From: Tetrahymena thermophila SB210
Lineage: Eukaryota > Ciliophora > Oligohymenophorea > Hymenostomatida > Tetrahymenidae
Direction: 5' to 3'
Assembly: GCF_000189635.1 (NCBI RefSeq)
Contig: NW_002475923.1
Coordinates: 62,001-126,000, forward strand
Length of the DNA: 64,000 nt
Made by a program: the position numbers and the translations under genes. Under the pieces are notes generated by a model. That model was not told the origin of the DNA. It was given only the letters and a program-made list of their open reading frames with translations, and ran no database searches. Position 1 is the stretch's first letter, and each line of letters begins with the position of its first letter. Positions 1 through 14,760 of the stretch are shown piece by piece.

Positions 1-3000
1 AAGATAAAGTGAATAATATGTGTGTTGAGGTCCAACATTCTTCTGTCAATTGACTAAGCATGTAACTTCCAGAGTTACCAAACTAACGACAAGAAATAGA
101 TTTGAATAAAATTTAAGCAATTCCAGTTTGCATAAAAATTAAGAGCATAAGAAGCATTGAGTAAATGAATTTCTTTTCGAATTTAAAGCATCTGAATAAA
201 ACCAAAACTAAATATCCAATCACCAATAAAATAAAAAGTGATATAGGTATAATTTAACTCCATAAAATACGATAATAAGCAACAGGAATAGAAAAAGGAA
301 GGCTATCTAAATAACAATCAAGAGAAAATTAGCTTGTAGAAATAGGATCTCCAATAATATTAAACAAAGTGAATATTTATGTAGGAATAGATATTTTCAT
401 TTAAAGAATACTCATCGAAATTTACAAAAAATTCATAAAGATTTTACTATACAAACTAAATTTATCAGCCTGTCCACTAGAACCTACAGCTAAAATGTGG
501 CATTTACGTAAATAAGTAGCATATAAATATTGTTAAGCCCTATAATGAATATTAAATTTAGTTTAATTTAATTCAAATAAATTAATTAAATTATTAAAAA
601 AAGTAAACAAAGAAATATATGTCCTAAATCTTTTATTATTTTTAACTTATTTAAGAATTTGAATTAAAAAATTTGTTTTATCGAAATTTTATAATCTAAA
701 TTTAATGGAATTTAGTAAAATTAATTTTTTTATTTTATTTATTCTTTATTTTTAAGGATGTATTTATTCTAAAAAAAATTAAAATTTTAATTATTTGAAA
801 ACAATTCAAAATTTATAATTGAATTCTTAGTTTGATTTGAATAATTTTGCTTTTTTTAATTTTTTATTATTTTTAAACTTTTTATTTAAATATTTATTTA
901 CAATTTTTCTTTTTAATTTGATAAAAAAAATTACATTGAGCTAATTCTATTGATAGAAAATATGATATATGCTAACACTCCTATAAATGGAAGTATTATT
1001 GAAGAAATACCCTATTCTATCTCTGAGCATTTATAACATTAATTAACCTTATTTGAAACCTTTCCGTACCTCTAGTTCCAAACTTTTTTTTCAATATCAC
1101 AAGTTTCACATAGAGGACCTGTGAATCCCTCAACACAGTAATTATTTTCTTCTAATCCATAACAATTTTAAGGAGAGTTTTCACAATAAAAAATTTCATC
1201 TGTTAATGAGTTTTTACGCCAATATCCAGATTTTAAAATAATTTAGTTTAACTTACAAAATGATGCTTGCTCAAATGGACATAGCTTACAGGTATTAACT
1301 TATTATAAATTTGGATCTAATAGTGAATAGGTGCCTATTTTAAATTAAAATTATTTAAATTTTTTATCTATTTAACGAAATTTACCTTCTTCGCACACTC
1401 TACAAGAAAATTATTAACAACTAGGGCAAACACTTTCAAGTATTTCTCCTACTATGCATTTTCTAAATTATATTTTAATTTTCAAAGGCGGAGATTATAA
1501 AAATTAATCCTAGCTATTATTAAACACCTTTAATGAGGGTATCTAAATATAGAGTTGTTACTCTTTCCCTGGGACACCTATAATTTGCAAGTTTGTGAAT
1601 AAAAATTTATCATAATCGTACTTAGCAGTAATTTAATCTTTCAAAAAAATTTCATCTGAAAATGCTTTGGCATTTCCATTTTACAGCTAAATTATGATTT
1701 AATCGCTATTTGAAGTGATTCCATAGCCTTTTTGCTAAAGTTTTACAGGATTAAATTCCTCATCTTTTTATAAAAATATTATATAAATTAAATTTATTTA
1801 TTTTTTATTTAAATTATATACCTAATAATTGCAAAGATAGATTAGTTATTATATCTCCGCTTCTAAAGTTATCATAAACTAAATCTGAGCCAATTATTTA
1901 ATTGTCAGATTTTATAGCTAAAGGAAACGAACCAAAATTTTGTCCAAATATTGTAGCTTTATTATTTTAGACTGTATTGTTATATTAGTCAGAAGTTAAT
2001 TTCCTTAAATCAGATTAAATAGAACTTATAAAAGCATCTGGATAAGGAGGTGTACGATCCAAACACCTGATAGCACCTCCAATACTTGAGTAGTTATCTT
2101 TGATGATGCTATCATATAAAGTATAATTGGTTCTTTTTGAATATATTGCACCTCCACCAACTTTTGCAGAATTACCTTAAAATAAGCTTCTTATGATTTA
2201 ATTTTAAAATATTTATTAATAAAATTTAAACTATTCATCATTTTATATGTATAAGGCACCTCCATTTATCAAAGCTTCATTATTTTAAAATGTAGAATCT
2301 TCTATAATAAAATTCTAAGTATTTTGAATATTCAGACTTCCTCCATTTGTAGCTTTATTTTAAATGAAATTGCATTTACTAACAATAAAATTTTCTGAAC
2401 CAAATACAGAAACAACACTAGTTTCACCATCATATTGATTTTATTTTAAATCTGAACCGAGTTAATTTTATTGAATTTAATTTAGTTAATAACTTTGCAC
2501 TTAGTTGACTTAATTTTAGTTAAAGTTCATATTATTTAATTAGAAATATCTAGCATTAATATAAATTAGGCTATATGGTATGGTTTAAATGATATTCTAA
2601 GTTAAATTGCTTTAAATGATGCTAATATTTTAAGATTTTAGAGTTTTTTCTACATATATATTCTCAAATTTTTAATCCTGATAAGTTGGAGAATATTAAA
2701 TTAATTGGACATCAATGTTATTTGTAAAATTTACTTAAGTCATTTAAATTAATTACAGTCCACACATTTTCACTAAGATTGATTAATGGATTTATTGTAG
2801 ATCTTAAATAGCTCTGCTATTTACAAAATAAATTTAGTTCATATTAGTTTGATGAATCATCTCAAAATTAATTATATTTGAATCAATCAATTTCATATTT
2901 TCAAATTTTAAGTTTTATATTTCAACTATGGTTTTTTCGAATTCATCTCTCTGATTTTCTATATCTGCTCCAATAATATGAATCAAATTAGAGCCAATCA

Positions 3001-6000
3001 AGCTAATATCTTTTATATTTGTGTTTTGAATTTTTATAATTTAACTGTTATTTATTAAAATGAAACTCATATTTTTGATAGATGGTGCTAAATTGAATTG
3101 AGTGTTGTTGAATGAAATAGATTGGAATTCCTAGAAAACAAATTATGAAATTGAGTTTTATGTGTTAAATGTAACCGATTGGAACACTATATTAGCAATT
3201 TATTTTTACAAATAATCTGTATTTCTTAATTTATTGTTAAAAACTATTTGAGAATTACCTGAAACTATTTGTAAATTTTCCAGGTATAATTCAACAGGAT
3301 TGAGGAAGTTCAAGAATTCATTTGTAATGTTTAAAATAGGCTAAGATGAGTTACCAATAAAATCTAGTGAATAATCTTAACTAAAGTCAGGGAGTTAAAA
3401 ATTCAATTTACTAAATAGACCATCCTTAAAAATAATCCTGTACTTCGTAATATCACTCTAATTGTCCAATAATAATCTACCAGCTTTGAGAGAGTTAAAA
3501 GTGTATTAAATGTATCCATAGGAAGGATTTAAAATCTATACCATACATTCATTAATTTAATTAGTGGGTTACTGACTACCAGTTTATTATGATATATTTA
3601 AATTAGTTGAAATACTAAAAACTGTTCCTAAATTGCTAAAACCAATGATTTAAAATGTTTAAATGTCTCTCATCTAAGATTTCTACTAAATATTTACAAA
3701 TTTCGGATTATCTATAGGGAAAATTTTTATTTTCACAAATTTATTGGCAACCTAATCAAAATAGAAAATAAACAAATTTGAAGTAGTTGTTAATATTCCT
3801 AAATAGTCTTTATTATTGGTAATCCTGAAATGAAAATTACTAATTGAAATAAACTCTTGGTCTCTTAATATTTGATAAGGATAAAGAGAGTCTTAGTCAA
3901 GCAAGTCTATTTAATAGCTTGTGATTATGGCTAAAGTTTTTATTTCTACAAACATTTTTAGAAACATAGTTTTAGTTTATCTAGTTGGGACATTAATGAG
4001 CTTGAACGGTGCTATTTTTGAGAAATCAGATTAGTACTAAAATACAAAGAGTCTTCCTAAATTTTAAGTTAAAATAAACACTAGCTACCTTGCTTCTTCA
4101 TAGATACAAGATCTTAATGTTCCATTGACTGTATTAGTAATATTGCTAACAATATTGGTAATTGGGTTAGTAGTATTGTTAGTTATATTAAATTTTTCAC
4201 TGATATTTAAGCCATAAATCTTTTACAAAGGTTATTATGTATTACCTTTTCTTGAAAAAAATTCAGCTTTTTATCCATCATAGAATACTACTAAAATTTA
4301 ATGTTTACTATTTATTATTAAAGTAGATACAGGTAAATTGCTTAACACAGACTTATTTTTCATTGTAAAAGTTTAGTTTGTAATATTAATATCATAAATA
4401 TTATTTTATGAATCAGCTGCTATCATCATCACTCCATCAGTTTAAACTAGATTGATTAAGCTACCTAAATTAATCATAAAAGAGAACTAAATTTGATAGT
4501 TACTGTCATAGTCAATTAACCTTATTTTATCTTTATCAAATACAATAAGTATATTTTTATCTTAATTAAAGTTGACTATCTCAAATTATTAAATTCCATT
4601 AAATGTTGATTTATTTTTAACTTATTTTGTAAGCATATCAATCAAAATAAGTTCATTATCTGTTTTAGCTGCTAATAAGTTATTTTTAAAAGGAATTATT
4701 TGTTTTAAGCCAGGAATGTAAATTGGCTCTTGGTAAATTTATTAATTAATGTCATACACTTTAACCACTTCATCTCTATTTGGAATATATAATATCAATT
4801 TGTCAAGTTAATTCTAATAACTGAAGTTATTTAGAAAAGGATTTTTATAATATTATTAATCCTAATAAATAAATGAAGTACTTGATTATAATAGAAATGA
4901 TAGATCATATATAGTCATATTCATTTTACCCAAAGAATAAATTCTATTGTACATTTTATCTACAATTAGGCCTTAGCACGTATTATTCGTATTATTGGAT
5001 TATATATTTTAAATTTATTTTATCAATAACCCTTATTTCGAATGGAGAAACAAATTTTTTTGATCGTTCGAGCATAATATTAATTACTAGCTCATTTCAT
5101 CATATGATATTTAAAAGACACTAAGTTATGTATTTAACTCAATAAATTAAGTATCTTTAGATAAACTATAACTTATTGTTCCATTTATAATACTTTGAGT
5201 ATATTCAAAGCGAATACATTTTGCAAGCCAGCAAATAAATGCTTCATTTTTTGTAAAAACCATAGAATGAGAGATGAAACTGTATTTTTTAGGATTTTTT
5301 AAATACATTATTTATTTGAAGCTTATTGAGTCGTGTACCAAAACTTCTCCTATTTAGCTTTCAATCCAGACAAATTAATGTTCTTTATCTAGATTTAGCT
5401 TAGAGAAATTATTTTAGAGACTGATTAGCACAGGTGTCTAAACTAAAAACTGACGTGATAAAGTGGATTCTTGCTAGTTGAGCTTACTTATTCTTAAAAT
5501 CGACACTACTGTTTTATCAGTCTAATATAAAATCAATGATTACTAATAGAGTATATAAAATTTATTTTCAAGTGCTATTAAATTTATTGGCATACCATCA
5601 AAGTTAGGATCACTAGAAATGGTTGTTTAATCTTAGCTTTACTTGTCTGGTAAGTTTGCAGTGAATATAGAGCCTTTCGAAATATATATTATTTAAACTG
5701 AAACCATAATGAAAGAACTGATTATTTAGTTATTCGTAGGATTTATCATACCTATAAATGTGAATTGTCGATCCTATGAATAAATAGCAATCTAAGAGTT
5801 TACCATGTTTTATTAATAGAGTACTCCGAAGTAATTATTTGTAGAGAAGCACTAAACTACATTTGAATAAGTGCTATCTCCTAGTTTCTTTGCAATAATC
5901 AAATTTACTACATTTGATATAACTGCCGTTGTGTTAGTTATAATTAAGGCATATGTTCTGTTAGTATTAAAGCATATATCTAAGTAGTTTTATTATTGGT

Positions 6001-8786
6001 AATTAGCATTATTATACTAAACAAGTTAATTATAAGTGCTGTTGAGTCCAACTGAAAGAATATTATTTGTGAAGTCTGTATTTGAAATTGAATACACCTG
6101 ATTTTTATCAACGATTAGATCATAAAATTATTTATCAGTAGTAAGCATCCCTTCGAAACTTCCAGGAGCAGTAAACTACTAATCAAAGTAAAATATTAGA
6201 TTACCATCAGCGCTACAATAAAAATATTTTGTCAGAGGATCAAAGTATACACCAAATATATTCAATTTTGATATTCCTGATATTATGTCAAAATAACCAT
6301 ACTTTGTTCTACCATCAGAATAATTATTATTATTGAAGTAAGAAAAGAATACTCTATACTCATTATTATTGTAAGCCGTCATGTAATTCGTACTAGTCAC
6401 TTTTAATGTGGAATATTGAAAGTATAATTCCTGAGTTTTACTTAACTTTCTTATGTAGAAATAATGCAATACATCTGTCCTTGCTGGATTAAACAAGGTC
6501 ATTCTCTTTTATTCTTTTTGCAAGACTATGACTGCTTAAGTGTACATTGCAAAGAATTTTCTACTATCATATAAAGTAAGTGTAGCTAGATTTCCATCTA
6601 CTTTAGGTAGAGTATAGCTGTATGTTTCTGCGAATGCAGTATCTTGGTTTCCAAAAACACAAATATACATTGGATCCTCATCAATAAACCCTGATTATAA
6701 ATTTTTACTATATGATTTATTATTGAGTAAATCCATTTTGTTTGATATTTTCATAAAGCTAAATGAAAAGCTGCAGACAACAAGCAAATACTTATTTGAA
6801 GCAGAGATGTCCATTTTTAAAAATCTAATTATATAAAGAAAGAATATTCAATTAAAGATTTCAATTTATATAATTATGTTATTTATTTACGATCCTTTAC
6901 AAATTGCAACTCCATTAGATGCCCCTATTTATAGCATATTATCATCTAAACTCCATGCAGAAATACTTATAACTATTAAGAAATATGTAATTTTATAAAC
7001 ACTTAAAAATCTAAATTTAAAGATAAATTACCTGAATAATTATCAGACTAATAGCCAAATAAGATAATAATTTTAGCATCGCTAGAAATTTAATAATTAT
7101 AAATTTGAATATTAGGAAAAACTTAAGTGTTTATAACCACTCCAGTTTTTAGATGTCTCATGTAAAATTAGGAATTCTGCTTTATAACAAGTAAATATTA
7201 AGTAACTTCCGTGTACTAAATATAAGCTCCTATAATATAACTGTCTTCGCTAATTTCATAAATTAGGTCTTATAAATAGTAAACTTCAATGATATTGAAG
7301 GCATATTTCACTAAAAAGTTTTCTTTAACCAAAACCTTAGCATCTTGAGTGAGATAAGTAGATTCATATGACGAGTCGTCCGGTATCACATTGAAATTAT
7401 TTTTATTCATATATTCATTTGTAGGGTTGAAAGAAAACATTTTTTTTATCTGAAGATTTTAATCGTATACAAGTAAATTAAGCTATGGTTAATTTGTGAT
7501 GATAAACATCTTCTAAGATAGAAATAAAATTGATTTAACCAATAATAATTTTCTGTAGCTCAGTTATGGTGTATATTAAAATAGAATGTCTTATTTGATA
7601 ATAGGAATTTGAGCTTAACTTTATGACTGAAAAATTTAAATTTTATTTTGAAAATCAATGTAAAGCAATCCTTAAAAATTAGTATTATATTATGCCATTT
7701 GAATGTATTATACTGAAGTGAATTCAGTAATCACGCTTTCTTTCCCCTCGTTTAAGTCTAATTGTACAATTTAATAACTGCAAATTAAATACAGAGAAGG
7801 AGATTAATTATTCTTAATATCTTAAGAAATATATAAAATCGAATTGATTTCGTATTTATTTTGGTTTTTAAAAATGATGTAAGGACTTGCTTATTAATTT
7901 CTATTAATAAATCTGAATATTTAAGAAACAGAATTTTAATTTTTAATTGATACGAAATACTCGCCTATTTTACCTATTTTGACAATATTCACATTGCTTA
8001 AGTTTTATAATTTAAAAGTGTTAATGCCAGAATGGAAACAATCAAAGTTATAAAAAGTCATATTTGTGCTTTGAACCAAAATCTCTCCAGTTTCTTTGAA
8101 GTAATTTAAGTAACTTAGATTTTCATTTACAAAGTCTGAGTAAGTTAAAATAGAACCACTTTCAAAGTTAATTATTATAAGCTAAATAATAAAAAGAAGT
8201 TAAAGTAAATTTGATAAAAGAATTAATTCTTTTTTAAGTCTAGAAGTTATTATTATGACATTTAATTTTCTTTAAATTTATAGAATTATTTTAAATTTAC
8301 CTAATTTTTAAAAGTTAGTTATAGAATTTATTTTCTTTGTTCATCTATCCAATATGTTGACAACTATTAGTAAGCCTATGTTTACTATATTTGATTTGTA
8401 GTTATGATACTTAGAGTTTGAGGATCTAACCTAAGAAATGATCCATCACTTGAGACAACTAACAAGTAACTCTCAGCTTAAAATAGAATAATTCTCTCAA
8501 ATTAGTAACTTATGCTGTATTATTGAGAGTTTAGTACTTTTTAGTTTTAAAAATCCCAAACCATAACTTGTTCATCTTTGTGAACTGTATACATTATTCC
8601 TAGATCTTGATCTAATGCAGAATCTACAATTAACTTTAAGTTTTAAGTTGAAGACTCTATCTAAGCAGCAGGGCATGACTATATATCATCGTAAGATCTT
8701 ATACTGTCTTATCCTTAAGATAAATTAATGAGATATAATAAGAAAATTGATAAATTCAAGCAAAATTATAAATTTATGGCAAGCAT
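1..8786 (-). CDS. Giant secreted/membrane surface protein with beta-helix repeats (3' end beyond window)
   Basis: The ATG at 8786 opens a hydrophobic signal peptide (MLAINLQFCLNLSIFLLYLI), so the product enters the secretory pathway. Domains in order: a beta-propeller/WD-like half (for example VMVWDF near the start); a parallel beta-helix stretch at roughly 2100-2450 with repeated FxxN and GGA(I/L) motifs (CNFIQNKATNGGSL, STFQNNEALINGGALYI); a Cys-rich module at 1050-1310 (SGYWR, then CxxCP and GPLCETCD); then several hydrophobic helices, among them SLFILLVIGYLVLVLF at about 220. This order is familiar from large ciliate transmembrane proteins with a pectin-lyase-like fold. Introns I can place: 8182-8300, 6973-7031, 6825-6890, 1764-1821 and 540-901; the last joins the exons in phase. 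Others may exist. No TGA closes the frame before base 1, so the gene is 3'-partial, with more than 2,600 residues seen. Adhesion or sensing is plausible but not shown. Confidence 0.82.
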
Positions 8787-9579
8787 TCAAGAGCAGAAGG
8801 ATTTATTAAATATAGATTTTTTTACAAAAACTATTATTACAATTAGTTAAGATTTTATTAATTGTTTAGAACAAAGCAATTCCAAATATACTTATTAATT
8901 AAATCAAAATAAATTAAAAATCTTTTGACAATTTTGTAGTAGCTGAATAATAAAATAAGTATTTATTTTTGCCCAATGCTTTTTATAGGTAGGTTTTTGA
9001 TATAAAAGACTTTTTTTACATATTTAAAAAAGGTAAAAATGAAAATTGTAATCTATTTAAAGCAAACTATATAATAAATTTCAAGAAGAAAAATATAGTA
9101 AACAGTAATTTTATTGTTAAAAATTTTTATTTAATCATATAAATATATTATATTTTTATTCTAATTAAAAATATATTCTTACAAAAAAATTCATTTAACA
9201 GTGATCTTTTTCTTATTATCATTATTGAATATATTATATCAATAATATGATAAAGCTTAACAAAATAACAAAATTAAATACTTTCAAAATTCCAAGAATT
9301 ATAAGAATAAAGTGATTAATTTATTTAATTAGTTTATGTTCTTCATATTTTATTATAAATAAATAAATAAAAAATTAAAGTCTCTCTTCCCTATAAAAAA
9401 TTCAATTAAATAATAAATTACAATATTATTACAGAATAAGGAGGGGGAAATTTAATTACTAACTAAATAATTAATTTATATTGATAATAATTTTTTTTAA
9501 TTAGAATGTTATACTTGCTTGATATACTTATATAAAACTATATTTAGTAATATTATTTTATATTATTTAAATGATTTAA
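8787..9579. other. Intergenic, AT-rich
   Basis: This is the shared space between the 5' end of the surface-protein gene (8786) and the 3' end of the eIF5B gene (9580). It is almost pure A/T with homopolymer runs. I see no coding frame and no RNA gene. It must hold the promoter of the surface-protein gene, but no element is recognisable. Confidence 0.6.
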
Positions 9580-12500
9580 TCAAAGAATCTTGAAGAAAGG
9601 TTTTAGCTTTTCCTTAATAAAGAGCCATTCATCTTTAGTAACTTCATCTTTGTAGTGCTCCTCTAAAGCATCGATTGATCTTCTGTTTATCTAAATTATT
9701 AAAAAAAAGAATGATTAAGTTCTTACAATAATATTATCAAAATAGTATTTTACTATAGATACTAAATAGTCTTTTTAGGTAAAATGTCTGCCAGCTAATA
9801 TGTTACTAGTACAACCGATTCTGATAGCTACACTACCTGTTTCCTTTTTGGCAAAAGGAATAGATTTTTTATTAATTTCAATTGATTCGACAACACCAAT
9901 CTTCAACTTTGTGTGATTGAAAAGACAAACTTATGTACCTGGTTTCAATGTACCTCTTTCTATGTCAACACCCATAATAATAGGTTCTGATTTGTTAAAG
10001 AACTGTAATGGCTATTTAAAAATAAGCAAAATTAATTTCTATAAAATTATAAAATCAAATTTACTTTGATAAGACATGGGAAAACAGCGAATTTACCTTC
10101 TTCTTTTTTTCTCTCTTCTTCACATTCCTAAACATATTTAACATACTAGTCTTACAAGTGATAAATAATATTAGCAGTTAGTATTTTAACACCATTTTCT
10201 TCAGCATACTTCTAGGCATCAGGAAGAATCTTAACATCAAAGACAAGCATACAGGCATACTCCTATTTTCTTTTTTTTGGGTCATCGGCTAAGACAGACT
10301 TAAGAGCCTTTGTAATGCTATCCTTTGATACAGGACCAACAGATACATAAGAAACAGGAATTTTTTTCTTTTCCAAGAAGTCTAACAATGCTTCTAAAGA
10401 TCCCAAAGTAGAGGCTGCAACACCAACGCCTATATTAACAAGTTTCACTTTCTTTTTAACTTAATTATAGTCACTCATAACTAAATCAATAGCAGTTTGT
10501 TCCTCATCGTTAGTATTAGCCAAATATAATTGAGAACCAGCGACAGCTTCTTCAAGATCTGGAGCAGATATTTTAATACCCATAGAAGCATGAATAAACT
10601 ATTTATTAATATTAGATATAATTAATTAATTAAATTAAAATTAATAAAAAAAATCATTTTAATAATTCCTAAAAAATAAAATAACTTTAAAATTAAGTAA
10701 TAATTAGCGAATTAATTAATTACATTGTGATGCTCATATTCAGCTTTTACTCTTATTTCTTTCATAGGATATGGAGTTAGTAGTGCTCTAATCTTAGTTT
10801 TTATTGGCCCATTAAAGCCTAAAAGAACTATTTTATCATCCTATCTGATAGTGCCATCAACGAGAATAGCATCGATTGTTACTCCCAAACCATCTATCTT
10901 TTTAACTTCCATAACTGTACAGTTGAAGGCATCTTACTTGACAACCATTCTTGATTTCATATACATACTTGTGTACTTGATGACAACTGATAAGAGATCA
11001 GGGATACCTTCACCAGTAACACCAGATGTGGGTACAATAGGAAAATAAGTTTTAGGGTCAGGGTTATCCCAATACAAAGCTGCATTGAAGGAGTTTTCAG
11101 CTAATTGAGTGATAATCTTAATTAAATTTTATTAAAAAAATAATTTAAAATATATAATATTTTAATCAATCTTTTTTTGATTTAACTTTAGTTAAATATT
11201 TATTTATTTACCTAATTGTAACGATGATTGAAATCATTTTTGTTTTCTTTAGATTGGTTTTTAAAGCTAATGTAAGAAGAAGCAAATTCTTCTGTTTTCC
11301 AGTCGTATGTTCTATCGATTTTGTTCAAGGCAATCACAAATGGAGTCTTTCTCATTTTCAAGAGATTCAAAGATTCCAAAGTTTATTGTTCAAGACCATG
11401 CATAAGATCAATAACCAAAATAGCGAAATCACAAAGTGATGAGCCTCTAGTTCTGAGATTTGAAAAACTTTCGTGACCAGGAGTATCAATAACAAGTAAA
11501 CCAGGAGCTTTGAGTTCAGCAGGGTAATGTTAATTGCATTTTTCAATTTCAACTGCAATATTTTGACTAGGGAAATAAGTAGCACCTATTTATTAAGTAA
11601 TACCTCCAGCTTCACCACCTTAAACCTTAATTTTAGATATGAACATATTTATTTTTATTATCAAACATAAACAAGTTAGTTTTAATATTTTACATTAGTA
11701 CCACGGAGCTTATCAAGGAGAGTAGTTTTACCAGTATCGACATGACCTAAGATACAAACAATAGGAGACCTGAGAATTTCCCTCTATTTTTTATTTTCCT
11801 TATCTTCTACCTTAATTGATTTATTTTATCCTTGTAAAATTTTTTCATCTCTAGCAGCCTTCTTAGTTTCTTTTTCAGCCTTTTCTAATTCGGTATCCTC
11901 CTACTTGGAAAATTAATTTCTAAAAATATATTTGGAGTTTTAAGTTAAGTAAGTGTTGTTAGATTGTGTTAATTCATTTTCTACTAAATTAGAATCTTAT
12001 TTAAGTTTAGAGTCATATTTTTAAAGTTCTGGTACTACAAGGTTCTTCATAGTTTCCAAAACATCACCTTCAAATTATTAGACATTTTCATTAACCTTTT
12101 CTTCTTTTTTGATTACAAATCCGAAAGGGTCTTTTTCAACCTTCTTCTTTTTTGGTACTGATAAATTTATTTCAGCTTAAACTACTTACTTTAATACTTC
12201 TACTTTTGAAACACTTACTCCCAAAGATTTCAGGAATGCTTAATTTTTGATTCTATCAACCTCTTCCTTTTCTAATTGTTCCTTGGTCTTGATCAAACCT
12301 TTATTTTTCAATTCTTTCTTTAACTATTTCAATTTAAATTTCTCTTACTTTTCTTCTACTATTCTTCTTCTTTATTCTTCTTCAATTAATTTTTATGCAG
12401 CTTCGAGTCTTTCCTTTTCTTTCTTTTCTTTTTGAATTTTAGCTTAATTTTCAAGAGCAGCTTGTGCAGCTTTGCTTAGAGCTGTAGTCTTTTTTTTCTT

Positions 12501-13067
12501 ATTAGTATCTTAACATGTACCAACAATTTCTTTCTTTTATTTTTCCTTAATCTTCTTTTTCTATGCTTTAGAAAGCTTCTTTTCAACACCTTCTTAGCCT
12601 TCACCTTCTTTTTTTTATTAAACATCTGCATTAGTTGTATAGTCATCCTCATCCTTAGGTTTATATTATTACATTTTGTTAGTATTTACAGCAAAAAGTT
12701 CTTCTTCATCTAGCTTTTTGTTTACCTCCTATTAGACTCTTTTTTTCTCAGCCACATCCTTCATCTTTTCTTCTTCGTTTTTTTATTTTCTTTCAAATTT
12801 TTCTTTCATAATTTCTTCTTATACCTATCTAAATATTTATCTTTCAATTTCTACTTCATCAGCTTTAGCTTCTTCTAATTCTGGTACAGAAATTGAGAAA
12901 GCAAATGTATTTTTCTTTTACAATAAGGAAAATTGAGCTTCTTCATTATTGCTCTCATCAAGCTACTTTTTTTCTTTCTTTGGAGTTTCTTATTTTTTAG
13001 GAGGCTGTTTTTTATTTCCTTGATTGGCTGACCTATTTGCAGCTTATTTTTCATTGTCGCTACTCAT
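9580..13067 (-). CDS. EIF5B: Eukaryotic translation initiation factor 5B (GTPase)
   Basis: eIF5B is the cytosolic GTPase that joins the 60S subunit to the initiation complex, the homologue of bacterial IF2. The ATG at 13067 starts [16 protein letters not shown], and the first ~430 residues are Lys/Glu-rich, as is usual for the eukaryotic N-terminal extension. The G domain is unmistakable: GHVDTGKT (G1, about 11720-11750), GGITQQIGATYFP, DTPGHE (G3, near 11480) and NKID (G4, near 11310). The C terminus, [20 protein letters not shown] and then FFKIL, matches the family end. Five introns (11626-11693, 11117-11211, 10599-10723, 10012-10064, 9691-9726) leave 3,111 coding nt, 1,036 residues, closing at TGA. 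The Gln pair in GGITQQ is encoded TAA TAA, direct evidence for the reassigned code. It is a single-copy type housekeeping gene with no functional link to its neighbours. Confidence 0.97.
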
Positions 13068-14385
13068 TTATATCTTTTTTGAGTCAAAATAATGAATGCA
13101 TCACTTTATTTATTATTCTCCTTCAATTTTGATTTTAAATAATTAACCTATCATTTAATAATAAATTCTTTTCTCTACTATTATATTCTGAAGGCAGAAA
13201 TTAAAAGCAAGGATTTTATACTAATCTATCTACTTTATTTAATTAATGTATTCCCTTTTATCTCGGAACTCGGTTTCACAAAAACCAACCAAGAAAATCT
13301 TAAATTTGTTGGATATTTGAGTTCTAAAATTTTGGAATAAGTATAGAGTGAATCATTCATTCATTTTAAAAAATATCAATAAATTATTAAAATAATGTTT
13401 TAACATTATTTCTTAACTAATTTCAATAAATATTATTGGATAAGTAATGATTAAATAATTTCTAAAATATTTATTTAACTAATTACTTTATAGAAAATCA
13501 AATTTATATAACAAATTAAAAACAGAAATTTTAAAAGAATTTATTTATGAAAAAAAGCATTTTTAATTTCAAATAAAATTTCATTCAAAAATAAAGGAAA
13601 ATAAAAATGCTTTTCGTGAAATTATATTAAAAATTATAAAAATTTGGTTTCCTTTGGCTTCTCAGTCTTTTTGGAGGTAATATATTAAAAGTTAAAAATA
13701 ATTTTTAATTAATTTATAATCATCCACTTTATAATAAAATTATTTATATTAAATCATATTAAGAAGTATTAAAAAATAATTGTTTATTATTGTAGAAAAA
13801 AATTATCAATATTAAGATATGTAGCTTAATCCATGTTTAAATATATAAATCTTAAATATAATAAATAAAATTTCTAAAGTAATGTCATTTATTATATCCT
13901 TTTTTTAGTAACAAATAAAAGTTAGAAATTATTTTTATTAAAATTTAAATAATTATAAAAAATAATAAAGAATAAAGCAATAATATAAGATTAGGAAGTA
14001 GAACATATTAATAAAAATGGATAAGTTAAATTTAAGTATTTTTGAACAAATTTTTAAATTAAGTAAATAAACAATAAAAGGATATAAGTTAAATTAATTA
14101 TATTTTTCTAAAATATTATTTTATATATCAATTTTTCAAGAATTTTTATAAAATTACTATTTTAGTTTAATTTCATTAAAATTATTATCTTTAAATTAAT
14201 GAACTAATAATGAATATTTTTTAATTTTAGTTACTTATAGCACTACTTTAAAGAATTTTTTTTCAAATATTTTTTAACTTTGAATATATAAATGTAATAA
14301 AACCTAATTTATCTTAATTTAAATTCATGATGAAATCTTTCTTTTTATTATTTTGGAATTAATAAAAATACTAAAAAATTATAAA
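13068..14385. other. Intergenic, AT-rich
   Basis: This 1.3 kb lies upstream of the eIF5B gene and downstream of the small gene at 14386. The only less AT-rich patch is 13600-13680. It reads as a short Lys-rich frame on minus (KKTEKPKETK) and a short hydrophobic one on plus. Neither has a credible start plus stop, so no gene is called. Confidence 0.5.
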
Positions 14386-14760
14386 TCAAAACAAATATTT
14401 TATTTAATTTTCTAAATTAAAAATATAAAATAAATAATCACAAAGTTAAATAATAACAATTATTTTGGTAATCTTAATATTCGATGTCTGTTAGATTTCT
14501 ATTAAAAATATTTTTAAGGTGATTTGCCTGTATTCAGCATCTGTATCTACTTTTTCCATTAATTCTAAATAATTACATTTTTTAATTAGTGATTATTATT
14601 CATGTATCTAATTTAAAAGCTCACAGCTGTTAATAGGACTTTCAATATCTAATATCTGATGCGCTATGGTTTAATTCTTTATCAATTATTTCTTATAATT
14701 AATTAACTTACTTTTCATTTTATTAATAAGATTAACTTTATATTTCACTACTTTTTTCAT
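14386..14760 (-). CDS. Small hypothetical protein, 124 aa
   Basis: I do not recognise this gene. An ATG at 14760 (MKKVVKYKVNLINKM) opens a 125-codon frame ending at TGA (14388-14386) without needing an intron. The first 90 codons lie in sequence clearly richer in G+C than the flanks, with codons such as GCG, CAC and GAT that are rare in spacer DNA. The predicted product is Lys/Gln-rich and helical, for example NQIHEQQSLIKKCNYLELM, which could form a short coiled coil. The tail after about residue 105 is AT-rich and may not be real coding sequence, in which case a splice site is missed. It is divergent from the SANT-domain gene, with about 630 bp between the starts. Confidence 0.42.

Noticed and set aside
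12247-12435. Plus-strand Ser/Phe-rich ORF
   Set aside because: It is the complement of the Lys/Glu-rich N-terminal region of the eIF5B gene.
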